Virus record (IMG/VR): IMGVR_UViG_3300025438_000119
Coordinates: 1-26,213 of that record
Direction: 5' to 3' (one strand)
From: a virus
Length of the DNA: 26,213 nucleotides
The position numbers were made by a program, and so were the translations under genes. The stretch's first letter is position 1, and the number at the start of each line of letters is the position of its first letter. Positions 13,601 through 21,726 of this stretch are shown piece by piece. The notes beneath the pieces are model-generated. The model made no database searches. It was not told the origin of the DNA and worked only from the letters and a program-made list of their open reading frames with translations.

Positions 13601-15810
13601 AGATGACCGCCACCCTGGCCACCATCGCGTTGGCCAGGCAACAGGACGCCCTCGGTGCGGCGATCCCTGGGCAGGGCTCAGTGCCAGGCCTGGGCAGCAG
13701 CGGCGGCGGCGCCGTCTTTGGAGCCACAGACGGCGGCACCGGCCGCGTCAGCAATGCCGAGGGCTACGTCCATGGTCACTTCCAGACATCTGGCACCCTC
13801 GCCGAGCTGCTGGAGGATGTCTTGCCTGTCGTCAACCAGCTGATCGAGCAAGGGGTAGACGTGACCCTGATGGACGGCACCCCGCTGAGCCGCGGAATGT
13901 CCGACCAACAGATCAAGGGCCTGCTGCGGAAAGGGGCCGGGCAGCACGGCCACAGCGGTGATGGTCGATCGCTGGATCTTTCGGTGCCGGTGGGAACCGC
14001 TGTGCCGGTGGGTCTGTCTGACGTGCGCACCGCCAACAACACCGCTGACGGGATCAACGGGCTGCTGCCAGGGAGCGGGAAGACGTGGCTCAGCCATCTG
14101 GCGCCGGGCTCAACGGGTGGAGCCGGCGCCAGCACCGCATCAGCGACCCCCGCAGCCTCGAACATCGATCCCAAAATCCTGGCGGCGGCCGCGGCGGCTT
14201 ACAAGGCTGGCTTCAGGGGTGAGGCTCTGGCCGAAATCACGGCGGTGGCTTTTGCCGAGAGCAGCTACGACCCCACCGAAACCAACATGAAGGGCGGAGA
14301 TCGCAGCTATGGGCTGTGGCAAATCAACATGAAGGACGGCACGGGGCCAGAGCGCCGGCAGCGGTTTGGCCTGGCCAGCAATGAAGACCTGTTTGATCCA
14401 GACGCCAATGCTCGCGCTGCTTTTGGCCTCTGGCAGGATCGAGGCTTCCAGCCCTGGCGAAACAGCCATGGCAATGCCAACTACATGGCGGCCCTGCCTG
14501 AGGCGCGGCAGGCGGCGGCCTGGGCGGAAGGTGGTGGCACGGTCGGCGCTGCTGGGGTGGGCCCAAGCCTCGATCAACAGCAAGCTGCAGCAGAAGAGCA
14601 GGGCCAGCAACTCGACACCGCCGAAGCCCGGCTGAACGAGTTGCTGGCGCAGATAACGACGTTCTTCGAGATGCTCAACAACCGCCAGAGCCTGGGGCAA
14701 GAAAACATGACGGAGGCGCAGCTGGCCGAACGCCAGCAGTTTGACTTTGAGCAGGAGACGGATCGACTCCGCGCCCTAACGCTGGAAACCCCCACCGGCC
14801 AGTTGGCGGCCAGCAGCACGCAGGCGATCACCGACAGCATTGCCGGATCCATCAAAGGCGGCCTTCAGGCCCTGATGAGTGGCGGCGACATCAAGCAGGC
14901 GCTGCTTGGTGTGCTCAGCCAGGCCGGCCAGACGCTGATGGAGGCCACCGTCGATTCCTTGCTCAACCCCATGCTGGCGCAGCTGCAGGGGCAACTGTTC
15001 AAGACGCTGAGCGGCGTGGACATAGAAGCAGTGGCACTGCAAAACGCTGCCGGTGCTCACGTAACCGCGGCTGGTGCATTGATGAATGCAGCGGCGGCCA
15101 TCGGCGCCGCTGCGGCCGGCACGGGTGCCGCTGGTGGGGTGAGTGGCATCAGCCAGGCCTTCAGCACGGTCAGCAAGCTGGCATCGCTGGCCGGCGGCCT
15201 GGGTGGCGGCATCAGTGCCGGCATTCAGAGCGCTGGGGCGGCAGCTGGCGCAGCAGCGTTTAATTCCATCGTTCCGATTGGTGTTCAACCGTTCACCGCC
15301 GGCTTTGCCGGTGGCGGTGAGGCGCGCTACGGCCTTGACTACCTTGTAGGGGAAGGAGGCCCTGAAATCGTGCGCTTCAATCGCTCCGGCGGCAAGGTCA
15401 CCAGCAACCGGCAATTGAGCCAGGCGCTTGGTGTTCCCTTTCAGCGCGCCCCGGGCGGCAAGGCAGAAGTGGCAGGCGAAACCCTGGGGATGGGCACCCC
15501 TGGCGTTCCGTTCGCTCGCACCGTCAGAAACTCCGCATCACCCGCAACCCCTGGCATTCCGTTCATCAGGCCCAGCGGGGGAGAGCGCAGCGGCGTTCCG
15601 TTCATCAGGCCCGGCGGGGGAGAGCGCAGCGACGTGGCCAGCGCCCGCCGGCTGCAGATTGGCATTGAAACCCAGGTGATCAATGGCGTCGAGTACGCCA
15701 CGGTAGAGCAGGTGCGGCAGGCGGCCAATGAATCCGCCGAGGCCGGCCGAGAGTCCGCCTACACCGGCATCCAGAACAACCCCAGCGTTCGGCGCGCCCT
15801 GGGGATGTAA
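10684..15810 (+). CDS. Tape measure protein with cell-wall-hydrolase-like domains
   Basis: A 1708-residue tape measure protein, which sets tail length and passes through the envelope at infection. The listed start is an ATG without a ribosome binding site; a TTG at 10708 (MTSSGGGGGEYTLG) has AAGG seven bases ahead and may be used. Hydrophobic stretches lie at about 105-170 and 390-455, and Gln/Glu-rich coiled coil at about 600-990. Around 1030-1130 is an M23-like segment (H1090 in GHSGDGRSLDLSVPVGTAV). At 1165-1280 lies a lysozyme/SLT-like domain (VAFAESSYDP with E1192 as likely catalytic residue; SYGLWQINM; AAFGLWQDRGFQPW). Near 1553 is the common tape-measure motif YLVGEGGPEIV. A short P-F-I-R-P repeat precedes the C-terminus. 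Confidence 0.9.
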   Translation: MVSRQGERLTSSGGGGGEYTLGTATLTLRGDLKPLEADLAKMRRMIADMERRQTNIPAPKIPPPSAETQSGFDRLQGTLEQLRKGITGDSSAWDAMAARLKGAGAAGAGAAGGIGGAGAALGSMVGMAGKAIPILGQLGLAAAGVKVVFGAVSTAIGAVIGPLQALTAETALFNRQMNEAGAVMANQFAIFADGKIVEGTARQMRMVRGTILDEYKYIQKEVANISGSTAAQIYDSFNIIMTHSNSLGDKGTPQNASKLATRIAAGMNTFGIPQNQMMQETNALMMGNIDPNAMLAQKLEITSSDVKEQQKQGKYYDFLMGKLETLYEGQKELGVSLQNVMSNFESVSQTITAKSGVALEASSAAMLQTVLTTFQNLQSSFEMLLSSLAEAVAPLLELMGPVLSVLTSIGSVLASVGGMALDVIGAVSAVVKSSLLAPLVAVARSIELIAKGAELAAKILSDGFDSIKVALGFFPDESADGVNKFFDNLIGGIEQAGESLDRARLDRLQNQLGNGLGRIRTQGEAEGLSEFAIKERQDKFRDDFIERTGLVTDVELRSLKLSKEAQADLDAFNAALGTGSTRALNVSKQWAEIKTKGYQNEIKSLEQGLGLMTRQKAVAEAMAAVADARRAFTAHGFELGVQVSASPEAKAAAVARLNNLKFEQEKEAIQERKGLLQSEREMQQRQMAIQEKQLLIQQEQLKIAVVEAENSRNKGKETTQELLRKRGNTRFGTPAYFAVTAELNAQMARTTRDNAILNHAKEARRLGFEAISQLGTINSLEQQRMDLQLEQLGLQEQGAQYTLEQQRLMVEIAAAGQDIANTMAAANNEATARNNELNNEKATIQDQLALQAEQVRLDKARTDLAITRGRAAVQEAERLQSVQQAQASARSGGGVVAVVEAQIAAAAAGVTGMETAAEAQERLYAAKEAQMEREHRMQQEQLRIQQLREQSELRIQQLTLQSQQVEITLARAKMTATLATIALARQQDALGAAIPGQGSVPGLGSSGGGAVFGATDGGTGRVSNAEGYVHGHFQTSGTLAELLEDVLPVVNQLIEQGVDVTLMDGTPLSRGMSDQQIKGLLRKGAGQHGHSGDGRSLDLSVPVGTAVPVGLSDVRTANNTADGINGLLPGSGKTWLSHLAPGSTGGAGASTASATPAASNIDPKILAAAAAAYKAGFRGEALAEITAVAFAESSYDPTETNMKGGDRSYGLWQINMKDGTGPERRQRFGLASNEDLFDPDANARAAFGLWQDRGFQPWRNSHGNANYMAALPEARQAAAWAEGGGTVGAAGVGPSLDQQQAAAEEQGQQLDTAEARLNELLAQITTFFEMLNNRQSLGQENMTEAQLAERQQFDFEQETDRLRALTLETPTGQLAASSTQAITDSIAGSIKGGLQALMSGGDIKQALLGVLSQAGQTLMEATVDSLLNPMLAQLQGQLFKTLSGVDIEAVALQNAAGAHVTAAGALMNAAAAIGAAAAGTGAAGGVSGISQAFSTVSKLASLAGGLGGGISAGIQSAGAAAGAAAFNSIVPIGVQPFTAGFAGGGEARYGLDYLVGEGGPEIVRFNRSGGKVTSNRQLSQALGVPFQRAPGGKAEVAGETLGMGTPGVPFARTVRNSASPATPGIPFIRPSGGERSGVPFIRPGGGERSDVASARRLQIGIETQVINGVEYATVEQVRQAANESAEAGRESAYTGIQNNPSVRRALGM
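15553..15630 (+). repeat. 39-bp tandem repeat near the end of the tape measure gene
   Basis: Two adjacent 39-base units (15553-15591 and 15592-15630) differ at two positions. They encode GIPFIRPSGGERS and GVPFIRPGGGERS. Two looser copies of the GVPF motif lie upstream (GVPFQRAPGG and GVPFARTVRN). The unit is a multiple of three, so copy number can change without breaking the frame. Confidence 0.85.
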
Positions 15811-16280
15811 TGGCCGTTCAGCTCTGCGCCTACATCGTGTTCGTGGATGCAAGCGGCACCCCACAGGTGGGTTATGCCTGGCAGAACTTCTGGGCTGGTC
15901 AGCTGCGCAGCTACGACGGTCGGGATCACGTCTTCATGGGATTCCGCATCAGCGATTCGGCTGGCGCCCGCGGCGGTGATCGATCACAAGGCGAGCTCAG
16001 AGTCAACCGGAATCAGCTCGCGCTCAACGTGTTGGCAGAGGCCCGGGCCAATGCCTGGAAGATCCGCGCCGATATTGTGGTGGTCGATGTTGTCGCCGGC
16101 AGCGACGTGCGGCTCCTGTCCAGGCACAACTGGCGGCTGGGGCCGATCGAGCGGCAGGCCTCCATCCGGGTGCAGCTGACCAGCCCCTTGGACGCCGTGC
16201 GTGGCGACGCCCCCCGCCGCCGGCTCAGCACTGAACTGGTTGGCCAGGTGCCAGATACCGGCTCCCTGTTTATCGCATGA
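15810..16280 (+). CDS. Minor tail protein (lambda M/L-like position)
   Basis: A 156-residue protein whose ATG shares one base with the tape measure stop (TAATG). It is beta-rich (MAVQLCAYIVFVDASGTPQV, DIVVVDVVAGSDVRLLSRHN), with the stretch QASIRVQLTSPLDAVRGDAP before a basic segment. Position between tape measure and the NlpC/P60-like protein matches lambda M and L, which build the distal tail. L-type proteins also carry a cysteine cluster for a metal centre, which is not present here. The assignment is by gene order. Confidence 0.6.
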   Translation: MAVQLCAYIVFVDASGTPQVGYAWQNFWAGQLRSYDGRDHVFMGFRISDSAGARGGDRSQGELRVNRNQLALNVLAEARANAWKIRADIVVVDVVAGSDVRLLSRHNWRLGPIERQASIRVQLTSPLDAVRGDAPRRRLSTELVGQVPDTGSLFIA

Positions 16281-16690
16281 CGATCACAGCGCCCTGGCTT
16301 CACTACCTTGGCCTCCCTTGGCAATGGAACGCCGACCCTGATCGAGATGGCGGCACAGACTGCTTCCGCCTGGTGCTCGCCGTCCTAGCCCTCCATGACG
16401 CCCCTCGACCTGAACGGATTCACCGGCAGTGGTACGTGGCCGCCGGCCGCGGCTATTGGGATGAAGTGCTCGATGAACTGGAGCTCGGCACCTATCGGGT
16501 GAAGGGTGGCTGCAACCTGGACATAGCGCAGCTGGACGGCGGCGCCCCGATCGCCCTGGGCATTTGCGTGGCCGGTGGTTTGCTCACTTGCTCCCGGGAA
16601 GAAGGGGTGCATTGGCGGCCCATTGATCCAGCGAACGTGCTCCGCTGGTGTCGCTTCTATCCAACGCCATCACTGCAGGGCCAGCCATGA
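16277..16690 (+). CDS. NlpC/P60-like tail peptidase (lambda gpK-like)
   Basis: A 137-residue protein in ATGA overlap with the previous gene. The start HYLGLPWQWNADPDRDGGTD followed by CFRLVL is the NlpC/P60 beginning: a G-x-P-W patch followed by D-C, making C29 the likely nucleophile. H112 (EEGVHWRPI) is the likely partner. In lambda, gpK has this domain and lies just before the tail-tip genes, as here. The protein is short for the family and lacks the usual N-terminal JAB-type domain of gpK. It probably cuts peptide cross-links in peptidoglycan or processes tail-tip proteins. Confidence 0.72.
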   Translation: MTITAPWLHYLGLPWQWNADPDRDGGTDCFRLVLAVLALHDAPRPERIHRQWYVAAGRGYWDEVLDELELGTYRVKGGCNLDIAQLDGGAPIALGICVAGGLLTCSREEGVHWRPIDPANVLRWCRFYPTPSLQGQP

Positions 16691-19600
16691 AACATCCCCT
16701 CCCGCTCCCTGGTGACGAATACCTGGCCGAGCTGCTGGGATGGACGCCAGAGCAACTGCTGCAATACCAAACCGAACGCTGGCAGGCGGCGGCACAAGCT
16801 CCCGCGCCCCTGGTGGTCTGCGAGCCGATCTCAGGAACACTGGCGGTCATCTCGTTGGTGACCACAATTCTGTCGGTCGGCTACACCCTGCTCAGCCTGC
16901 TGCTGGCTCCAAAGCAGCGGCGGCCTGGAGAGATCAGGAGCACCCAGCGGCAGGGCGACACGATCAGCGACAGCGGCCGGTACTCTCCACGCCCTGGCTT
17001 TGATTCAACCCAGGAGGTCGCCAGGCTCGGCACTGTGATTCCCGTCACGTTCGCCCGCCGCGAGTTCCTTCCCGCGCTGAATGGACGCCCTGAAGGCTTC
17101 TACGGGGGCATTCGGATCAATGCGGGCCTGGTCTGGTCCCAGATGTTCAGCCTCGGCGGCTCTCAGTTGTTCCGTGGCGTCTACGTGCTGGGGGAGGCGC
17201 CGATCGCCAGCGTTGACCCGCAAGGATTTGCGCTCGGCAACAACCCGCTGCGCTCCTACGACCTGGGCACGGACGGGGCCAACGAGGCCGCGGCGCGCCT
17301 GACGATCTACAGCCGGCCGGGTGGAGGCCGCATCCTTGGCACCGATCGAGTGGCGGGCCGGCTGGCCTCTGCTGATCTAGGCAATGTAGAGAATGCCGGC
17401 GGTGCGGACGTGTTTCAGCTGGGCAGCCTCGGCAATGCCATATTGCCGGATGCCTGCGCAACAGGCCGGCCCAGCACGTCCACCTCCTTCGGCCTTTACG
17501 CCACCGTGGCCAACGGCCTTGGCTATCGGGTGAACCCCCAGCTCCGGCCCACGCGAGTGATGACGGCCAAGCCCTCTGGGAATGACGGAGATCAACGGCT
17601 TGATCCAACTGACGACGTGGTGGCCCTGGGCGCGCTCTGGAAAGCTCGGAGCATGTGGAGCGGCCGCAGCGGCATCACCACCACCAGTAGAGGCTGGGTG
17701 AGCAATTCCGCCACCCTGGAGATCGGCGACAGCTTCCTTTATCTCCTGTCGAACACCACCGACGCAAAAACCCAGTTCCAATTCGACGGCTCCCAGACAG
17801 ACAGCGACCAGAAGCATCGCGAGACATTTTCGGACGTGGCTGTGGCAATCAGCAGCCGCCAGCGTTCAGCAGATGACGCCCTGCTTATTGGCGACATCTA
17901 CAAGGCCGGCAGCTGCCTGGCGGTGCTGGAAACTCGCACTCCTAGCGCCGATGTTTTTGTGAGCGACGCCGACAACGAGCCGGTAGGAGGTGGCCAGCAG
18001 ATGGTTTGCCTGTTCCGGGTCATTCGCGGCGGAATCGTCAACGAGACAACGGACAACGAAATCAATCCATCAACCAGTGGAGGCAGAACAGAGCCGCGGG
18101 TGGCGGATGAAAGTGATAATTGGGATTGGGCCAGCATTGATCCAGGGCCCCGCTACCCGACCGGCACCAGCCGGGGCCATTTGCATCGCTGCGCCATAGC
18201 TGACTTCACCCTGGCTCGCCCTGCCCAGGTGATTGAGATTGGCTTCCGCAGCACCGTAGGGATTCGCGGCCAGGGCTTCGCCAACGTTCGCCAGATCCCC
18301 AGCCTGCGCGAGATCAACAAAAAGGCGGGCGGTGAGCGAGAGGGGGAAATCCTGGAATCAGGCGACAAGCTTGAAATCTCATCGTTCCAGACCGGCACCC
18401 GTTCGTTCAGTGAGGAACGATATTCGTTCTTTCGTGTTTCGTATCGGGCAGAGGCCGGGGCGACCTTCACTGAATTGCCCACGATCTACGGGGTGCGCGG
18501 CCTCACCCAGCAGCCTCAGTACAACTATTTGCGGCTGCAGATGCCCAGCGCGGCCCGTTGGCAATACCGCATTGAACCGCTCAGTGGCTGGGAGATCCGA
18601 TCAGGGGCACAGGCTGGGAGCATGGCGGTTCTGGACGCCCGGCGCAACGTAATCGAATCTGTGCAGAGCTTTACTGATGGCGCGGTTGTTGCCACCTACA
18701 CCGGGGAGGCACCGTTTACCCGTTCTGTCGAGCGCTTTTCCCTCGACTCCATTGAGCCCAACGAACGGAGCTCGCTGGTCGGCTTGGCAACGCAGACCAA
18801 CAACGATCGCGGGAGGCCTGGGACATATACCAATGCCGTCATCCTGCAGGACGGGGAGGCAACCAACTCGCGAGCCACGGTGGTGGTGCCCACTGATGGC
18901 AACTTTGATGATTTGGCAATCACGATGACGGAGGCAGGCAACGACTACAACGGCGATGACGCCCTGACCTTGATCAACGGGGACAGCGGGAGCAGCCGTG
19001 TGCTCAGCACCCGCTCATTTCAGCTGGCGCCAACCAGCATCGCCTTCGGATATGGTCGGCTGAGTGTCCCAGAAAACACGGTTGTACCGCGGACAGGAAG
19101 CCGGGTCAGCTTTTCGGGCACTCTCCCCGCCGAGCTTGAAACGGGCATCACCTACTGGGTGGCCGGGTTGCTGGGTGGCAATGGGTTCGCTGTCTCAGAG
19201 ACAGATGGCGGCTCTTTGGTCCTGGTCGGCCTGGGCGGAAGCAGCAGCGCAATGACCTGCACCCAATGGGTGGATGCGTTCACGCTGACCGCCGCTTCGG
19301 CCGGCCCTTTCACGGTGGTGGGAGGCCCGGCCGTTCCCGCGGTTGACACCCCAATCGAGTTCGACTCGACCGGCACCCTTCCTTCCCCTCTCGTTGCTGA
19401 TACCGAATACTTTGTTCACAGCGTTGGCGCTACAACGTTTCTCGTTTCCGCCACCGTTGGCGGTTCATCCATCAGCCTCTCGACGGCCGGCACGGGCGTG
19501 ATCACCGGCCGGATCAGCAACGCCACGAACTGGGTTGGCGCTCCGCTGCTGGGCAAAACGGACATTGGCATTGGCTGGAGCGATGAAGACGCCCTCACCG

Positions 19601-20856
19601 ATAAGTGGGCGAAGGTGGCGGAGGTGTTTGTCTACGACGAAATCCAGACCAGCGCATCCGTGGGCCCGGAGCATGAAATCGCCTATGTGAACGTCATCCA
19701 GACCAACGCCGTCGCCCCGAGCTACCGCAACCTGGCCGGGCTGGGCCTCTCCATCCGCAGCTCCCTCGAGTTCAGCTCTGTTGGCCAGTTCTCTGCGCAG
19801 CTGCTCGGCGGGCACAGCGCTGAGCGCTACCTCGAAGAAACAGCTGGGCCCAGCCATCTGCTGCCAGATGCGTTTCGCACTCTTGCGTTAAGCCCTGATT
19901 TTGGCGGCGGCCTGGAGGTTGCCCCTGATCAGATCAACGAGCCCAGCTCTGTGGTGGCCGCTCAATGGTGCTTCGATCGCCGCTACTTCTTCGATGGCAC
20001 CCTGGGCACCCCAGAGAACCTGAGAGGGTGGGCAGCTGAGCAGGCCCCGTTGCATCTGCTCGCCTTCTATGAGCTCAATGGCCAGTTCTATTGGAAGCCA
20101 GCGATCACCTGGGACCCGGTGCCAATCGTTGACCTGTTCACGGCGGCGAACATCAAGCCCGGCAGCTTCAAATCAACAACCAGCGACGACGACCAGCGCC
20201 GCCCGATCCAGGTTTCAGGCGCCTACCGCGATGAACGGGCCAACGATGACATCCAGGCGCCGGGCATGTTTGCCACAGCGCGAGAGATCACGATCCGGGA
20301 GGCCTCCGGCAGCGACAGCGACCCGATCGAGCCGCTCGACATCACCGACAGCTGCACCAACCGGTGGCACCTGCTCGACGCAATGAAGTTCTTGATCCGC
20401 TGGCGCCGGCTGGTGGGTGATCCGATCAGCTTCGAGACAAATTACTCTGGCCTGCTCCGCCCTATCAGCCCAGAAGACCATATCGCCGTGGCTTACGACG
20501 AAGTGCTCGATGAGCTCTATTCCAACGGCGCCGTGTTGGCAGATGGAACGCTGATCGCCACCGAACCACTGGCGGATGGATCCTACGAAGTGCTGGCATG
20601 GGACGGGATCACGCTGCCAGGCCCCACGATCCAAACCCTCACCGTTACCGACCAAGGGAAGACCGGCTCACCGGTGGGCATCAACTGGACCCGCACCGCG
20701 CCGCCCCAGGTGCGAACCTACCGGGTAATGCGGGTGTCTCCCACGGATGACGGCCGCCTGCGGATCGAGGCCCTGCTGATGCCCACCGATGATGAAGGGC
20801 GCCTGCTGATCTCCCTAGATTGGGACGATGAAGATGCCTGGGTGATTCGAGGCTGA
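16687..20856 (+). CDS. Tail tip hub / host specificity protein (TipJ-like)
   Basis: A 1389-residue protein starting in an ATGA overlap (MKHPLPLPGDEYLAELLGWT). Residues 50-73 (TLAVISLVTTILSVGYTLLS) form one hydrophobic segment of the kind seen in lambda gpI and at the start of TipJ proteins. It is followed by DTISDSGRYSPRP and GTVIPVTFARREF, typical of the hub core. Two similar 40-50-residue modules lie at about 811-850 and 895-940 (LPAELETGITYWVAG; LPSPLVADTEYFVHS). The C-terminal part (NRWHLLDAMKFLIRWRRLVG, then a fibronectin-like end) resembles J hubs. It should form the trimeric tip that closes the tube. A start at 16648 adds 13 residues inside the previous gene. Confidence 0.8.
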   Translation: MKHPLPLPGDEYLAELLGWTPEQLLQYQTERWQAAAQAPAPLVVCEPISGTLAVISLVTTILSVGYTLLSLLLAPKQRRPGEIRSTQRQGDTISDSGRYSPRPGFDSTQEVARLGTVIPVTFARREFLPALNGRPEGFYGGIRINAGLVWSQMFSLGGSQLFRGVYVLGEAPIASVDPQGFALGNNPLRSYDLGTDGANEAAARLTIYSRPGGGRILGTDRVAGRLASADLGNVENAGGADVFQLGSLGNAILPDACATGRPSTSTSFGLYATVANGLGYRVNPQLRPTRVMTAKPSGNDGDQRLDPTDDVVALGALWKARSMWSGRSGITTTSRGWVSNSATLEIGDSFLYLLSNTTDAKTQFQFDGSQTDSDQKHRETFSDVAVAISSRQRSADDALLIGDIYKAGSCLAVLETRTPSADVFVSDADNEPVGGGQQMVCLFRVIRGGIVNETTDNEINPSTSGGRTEPRVADESDNWDWASIDPGPRYPTGTSRGHLHRCAIADFTLARPAQVIEIGFRSTVGIRGQGFANVRQIPSLREINKKAGGEREGEILESGDKLEISSFQTGTRSFSEERYSFFRVSYRAEAGATFTELPTIYGVRGLTQQPQYNYLRLQMPSAARWQYRIEPLSGWEIRSGAQAGSMAVLDARRNVIESVQSFTDGAVVATYTGEAPFTRSVERFSLDSIEPNERSSLVGLATQTNNDRGRPGTYTNAVILQDGEATNSRATVVVPTDGNFDDLAITMTEAGNDYNGDDALTLINGDSGSSRVLSTRSFQLAPTSIAFGYGRLSVPENTVVPRTGSRVSFSGTLPAELETGITYWVAGLLGGNGFAVSETDGGSLVLVGLGGSSSAMTCTQWVDAFTLTAASAGPFTVVGGPAVPAVDTPIEFDSTGTLPSPLVADTEYFVHSVGATTFLVSATVGGSSISLSTAGTGVITGRISNATNWVGAPLLGKTDIGIGWSDEDALTDKWAKVAEVFVYDEIQTSASVGPEHEIAYVNVIQTNAVAPSYRNLAGLGLSIRSSLEFSSVGQFSAQLLGGHSAERYLEETAGPSHLLPDAFRTLALSPDFGGGLEVAPDQINEPSSVVAAQWCFDRRYFFDGTLGTPENLRGWAAEQAPLHLLAFYELNGQFYWKPAITWDPVPIVDLFTAANIKPGSFKSTTSDDDQRRPIQVSGAYRDERANDDIQAPGMFATAREITIREASGSDSDPIEPLDITDSCTNRWHLLDAMKFLIRWRRLVGDPISFETNYSGLLRPISPEDHIAVAYDEVLDELYSNGAVLADGTLIATEPLADGSYEVLAWDGITLPGPTIQTLTVTDQGKTGSPVGINWTRTAPPQVRTYRVMRVSPTDDGRLRIEALLMPTDDEGRLLISLDWDDEDAWVIRG

Positions 20857-21275
20857 TGGCGATCGATTTCCCTGCTGTCGAACCCACCCGCTTTGGGTTC
20901 CTGATGCCTCGCCATCCGGTCACCAGCAGCGGAAGCGAGAACGGCATTCAGGATCAACGGCTCTGGGCCAGTGTGGCGAGCGGCGCCCAGCTCGATCTTG
21001 AGTTTGGGAACATCAGAACAGCAACGGCTCAGCTGATCCTGGCCACCTTCAACAGCAGCCTGTCTGGCGTGTTGCCGCTCACCTTGCCGGCGATCCTGTT
21101 TGCTGGCATCGGTCCAGAAGAGGTGACCTTCATTGAAAGCCTGACCACGGCCGCCGGGCAGAGCTGGTATTGGCCTGTCGGCCAGGGAGCTCCTACCCCG
21201 AAGATGTCCCTCACCTACCGCCGCCGCTGCTCATTGGCCGTGATGCTGGAGGCCAGGCTGCAGAACAGCCCGTAA
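20856..21275 (+). CDS. Minor tail structural protein
   Basis: A 139-residue protein sharing one base with the hub stop. The pattern FPAVEPTRFGFLMPRHP, LDLEFGNIRTATAQLILATF and LPLTLPAILFAG recalls a family of small tail proteins in marine phages with F-P-x-x-x-P-T-x-R-x-F starts. I cannot name it more precisely. Being just downstream of the hub suggests a place in the tail tip or fibre attachment. Confidence 0.5.
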   Translation: MAIDFPAVEPTRFGFLMPRHPVTSSGSENGIQDQRLWASVASGAQLDLEFGNIRTATAQLILATFNSSLSGVLPLTLPAILFAGIGPEEVTFIESLTTAAGQSWYWPVGQGAPTPKMSLTYRRRCSLAVMLEARLQNSP

Positions 21276-21324
21276 GGCTTCACCGGGGCCCTAGCTTGCT
21301 CTTAGCAGGGTGACAGGGCTACGG

Positions 21325-21723
21325 ATGGGCGTTCGCAATACCACCAAGTCCGATGTCTATTACAACGGGCAGCTGGTCGGGAAGCTCACCGATGCGTCTG
21401 TAAGCGTCAGCCGGGACAACCTCCCCACCACTGGAGTGGGTCAGCAGGCGGCCACCTCCGCCAAGGGCCTGCGCGAAAGCCAGGTCAGTTGCACCTTCAT
21501 CTACGACCCGGACAACAGCGCAGGGGTGGCCCTGGCTAACTCCATCTGGAACGATGATGAGGAGGTAGAGACGCTCCGAATCGTCACGCAGCGCGGCAAC
21601 ACTCGCGCCGACTTCACCATGGAGGTGATCAGCGTCAGCCTCGGCACACCGGTGCGAGTGCGCGAGCTCATCAACTGCTCCATGCAGCTCGCTGTTCAAG
21701 GTGATTTGAGCGGGAGGTTCTGA
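21325..21723 (+). CDS. Putative tail protein with tube-like beta fold
   Basis: A 132-residue protein. The ATG at 21325 has AGGG six bases ahead and is preferred over the GTG at 21310. The N-terminus (SDVYYNGQLVGKLTDASVSV) and the alternating strands (ESQVSCTFIYDPDNSAGVAL; DFTMEVISVSLGTPVRVREL) look like one compact beta domain of the tail-tube/Hcp type. That would make it a tube-like or tip protein, but the call is tentative. About 50 bases separate it from the previous gene, one of the few real gaps in the operon. Confidence 0.5.
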   Translation: MGVRNTTKSDVYYNGQLVGKLTDASVSVSRDNLPTTGVGQQAATSAKGLRESQVSCTFIYDPDNSAGVALANSIWNDDEEVETLRIVTQRGNTRADFTMEVISVSLGTPVRVRELINCSMQLAVQGDLSGRF

Positions 21724-21726
21724 TCG

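Noticed and set aside
13324-14700. Several minus-strand frames opposite the tape measure gene
   Set aside because: They have no recognisable domains and are mirrored by the strong coding pattern on the plus strand.
21275-21325. Possible terminator in the gap after the 139-residue tail gene
   Set aside because: GGGGCCC there has no good partner and no T-run follows.
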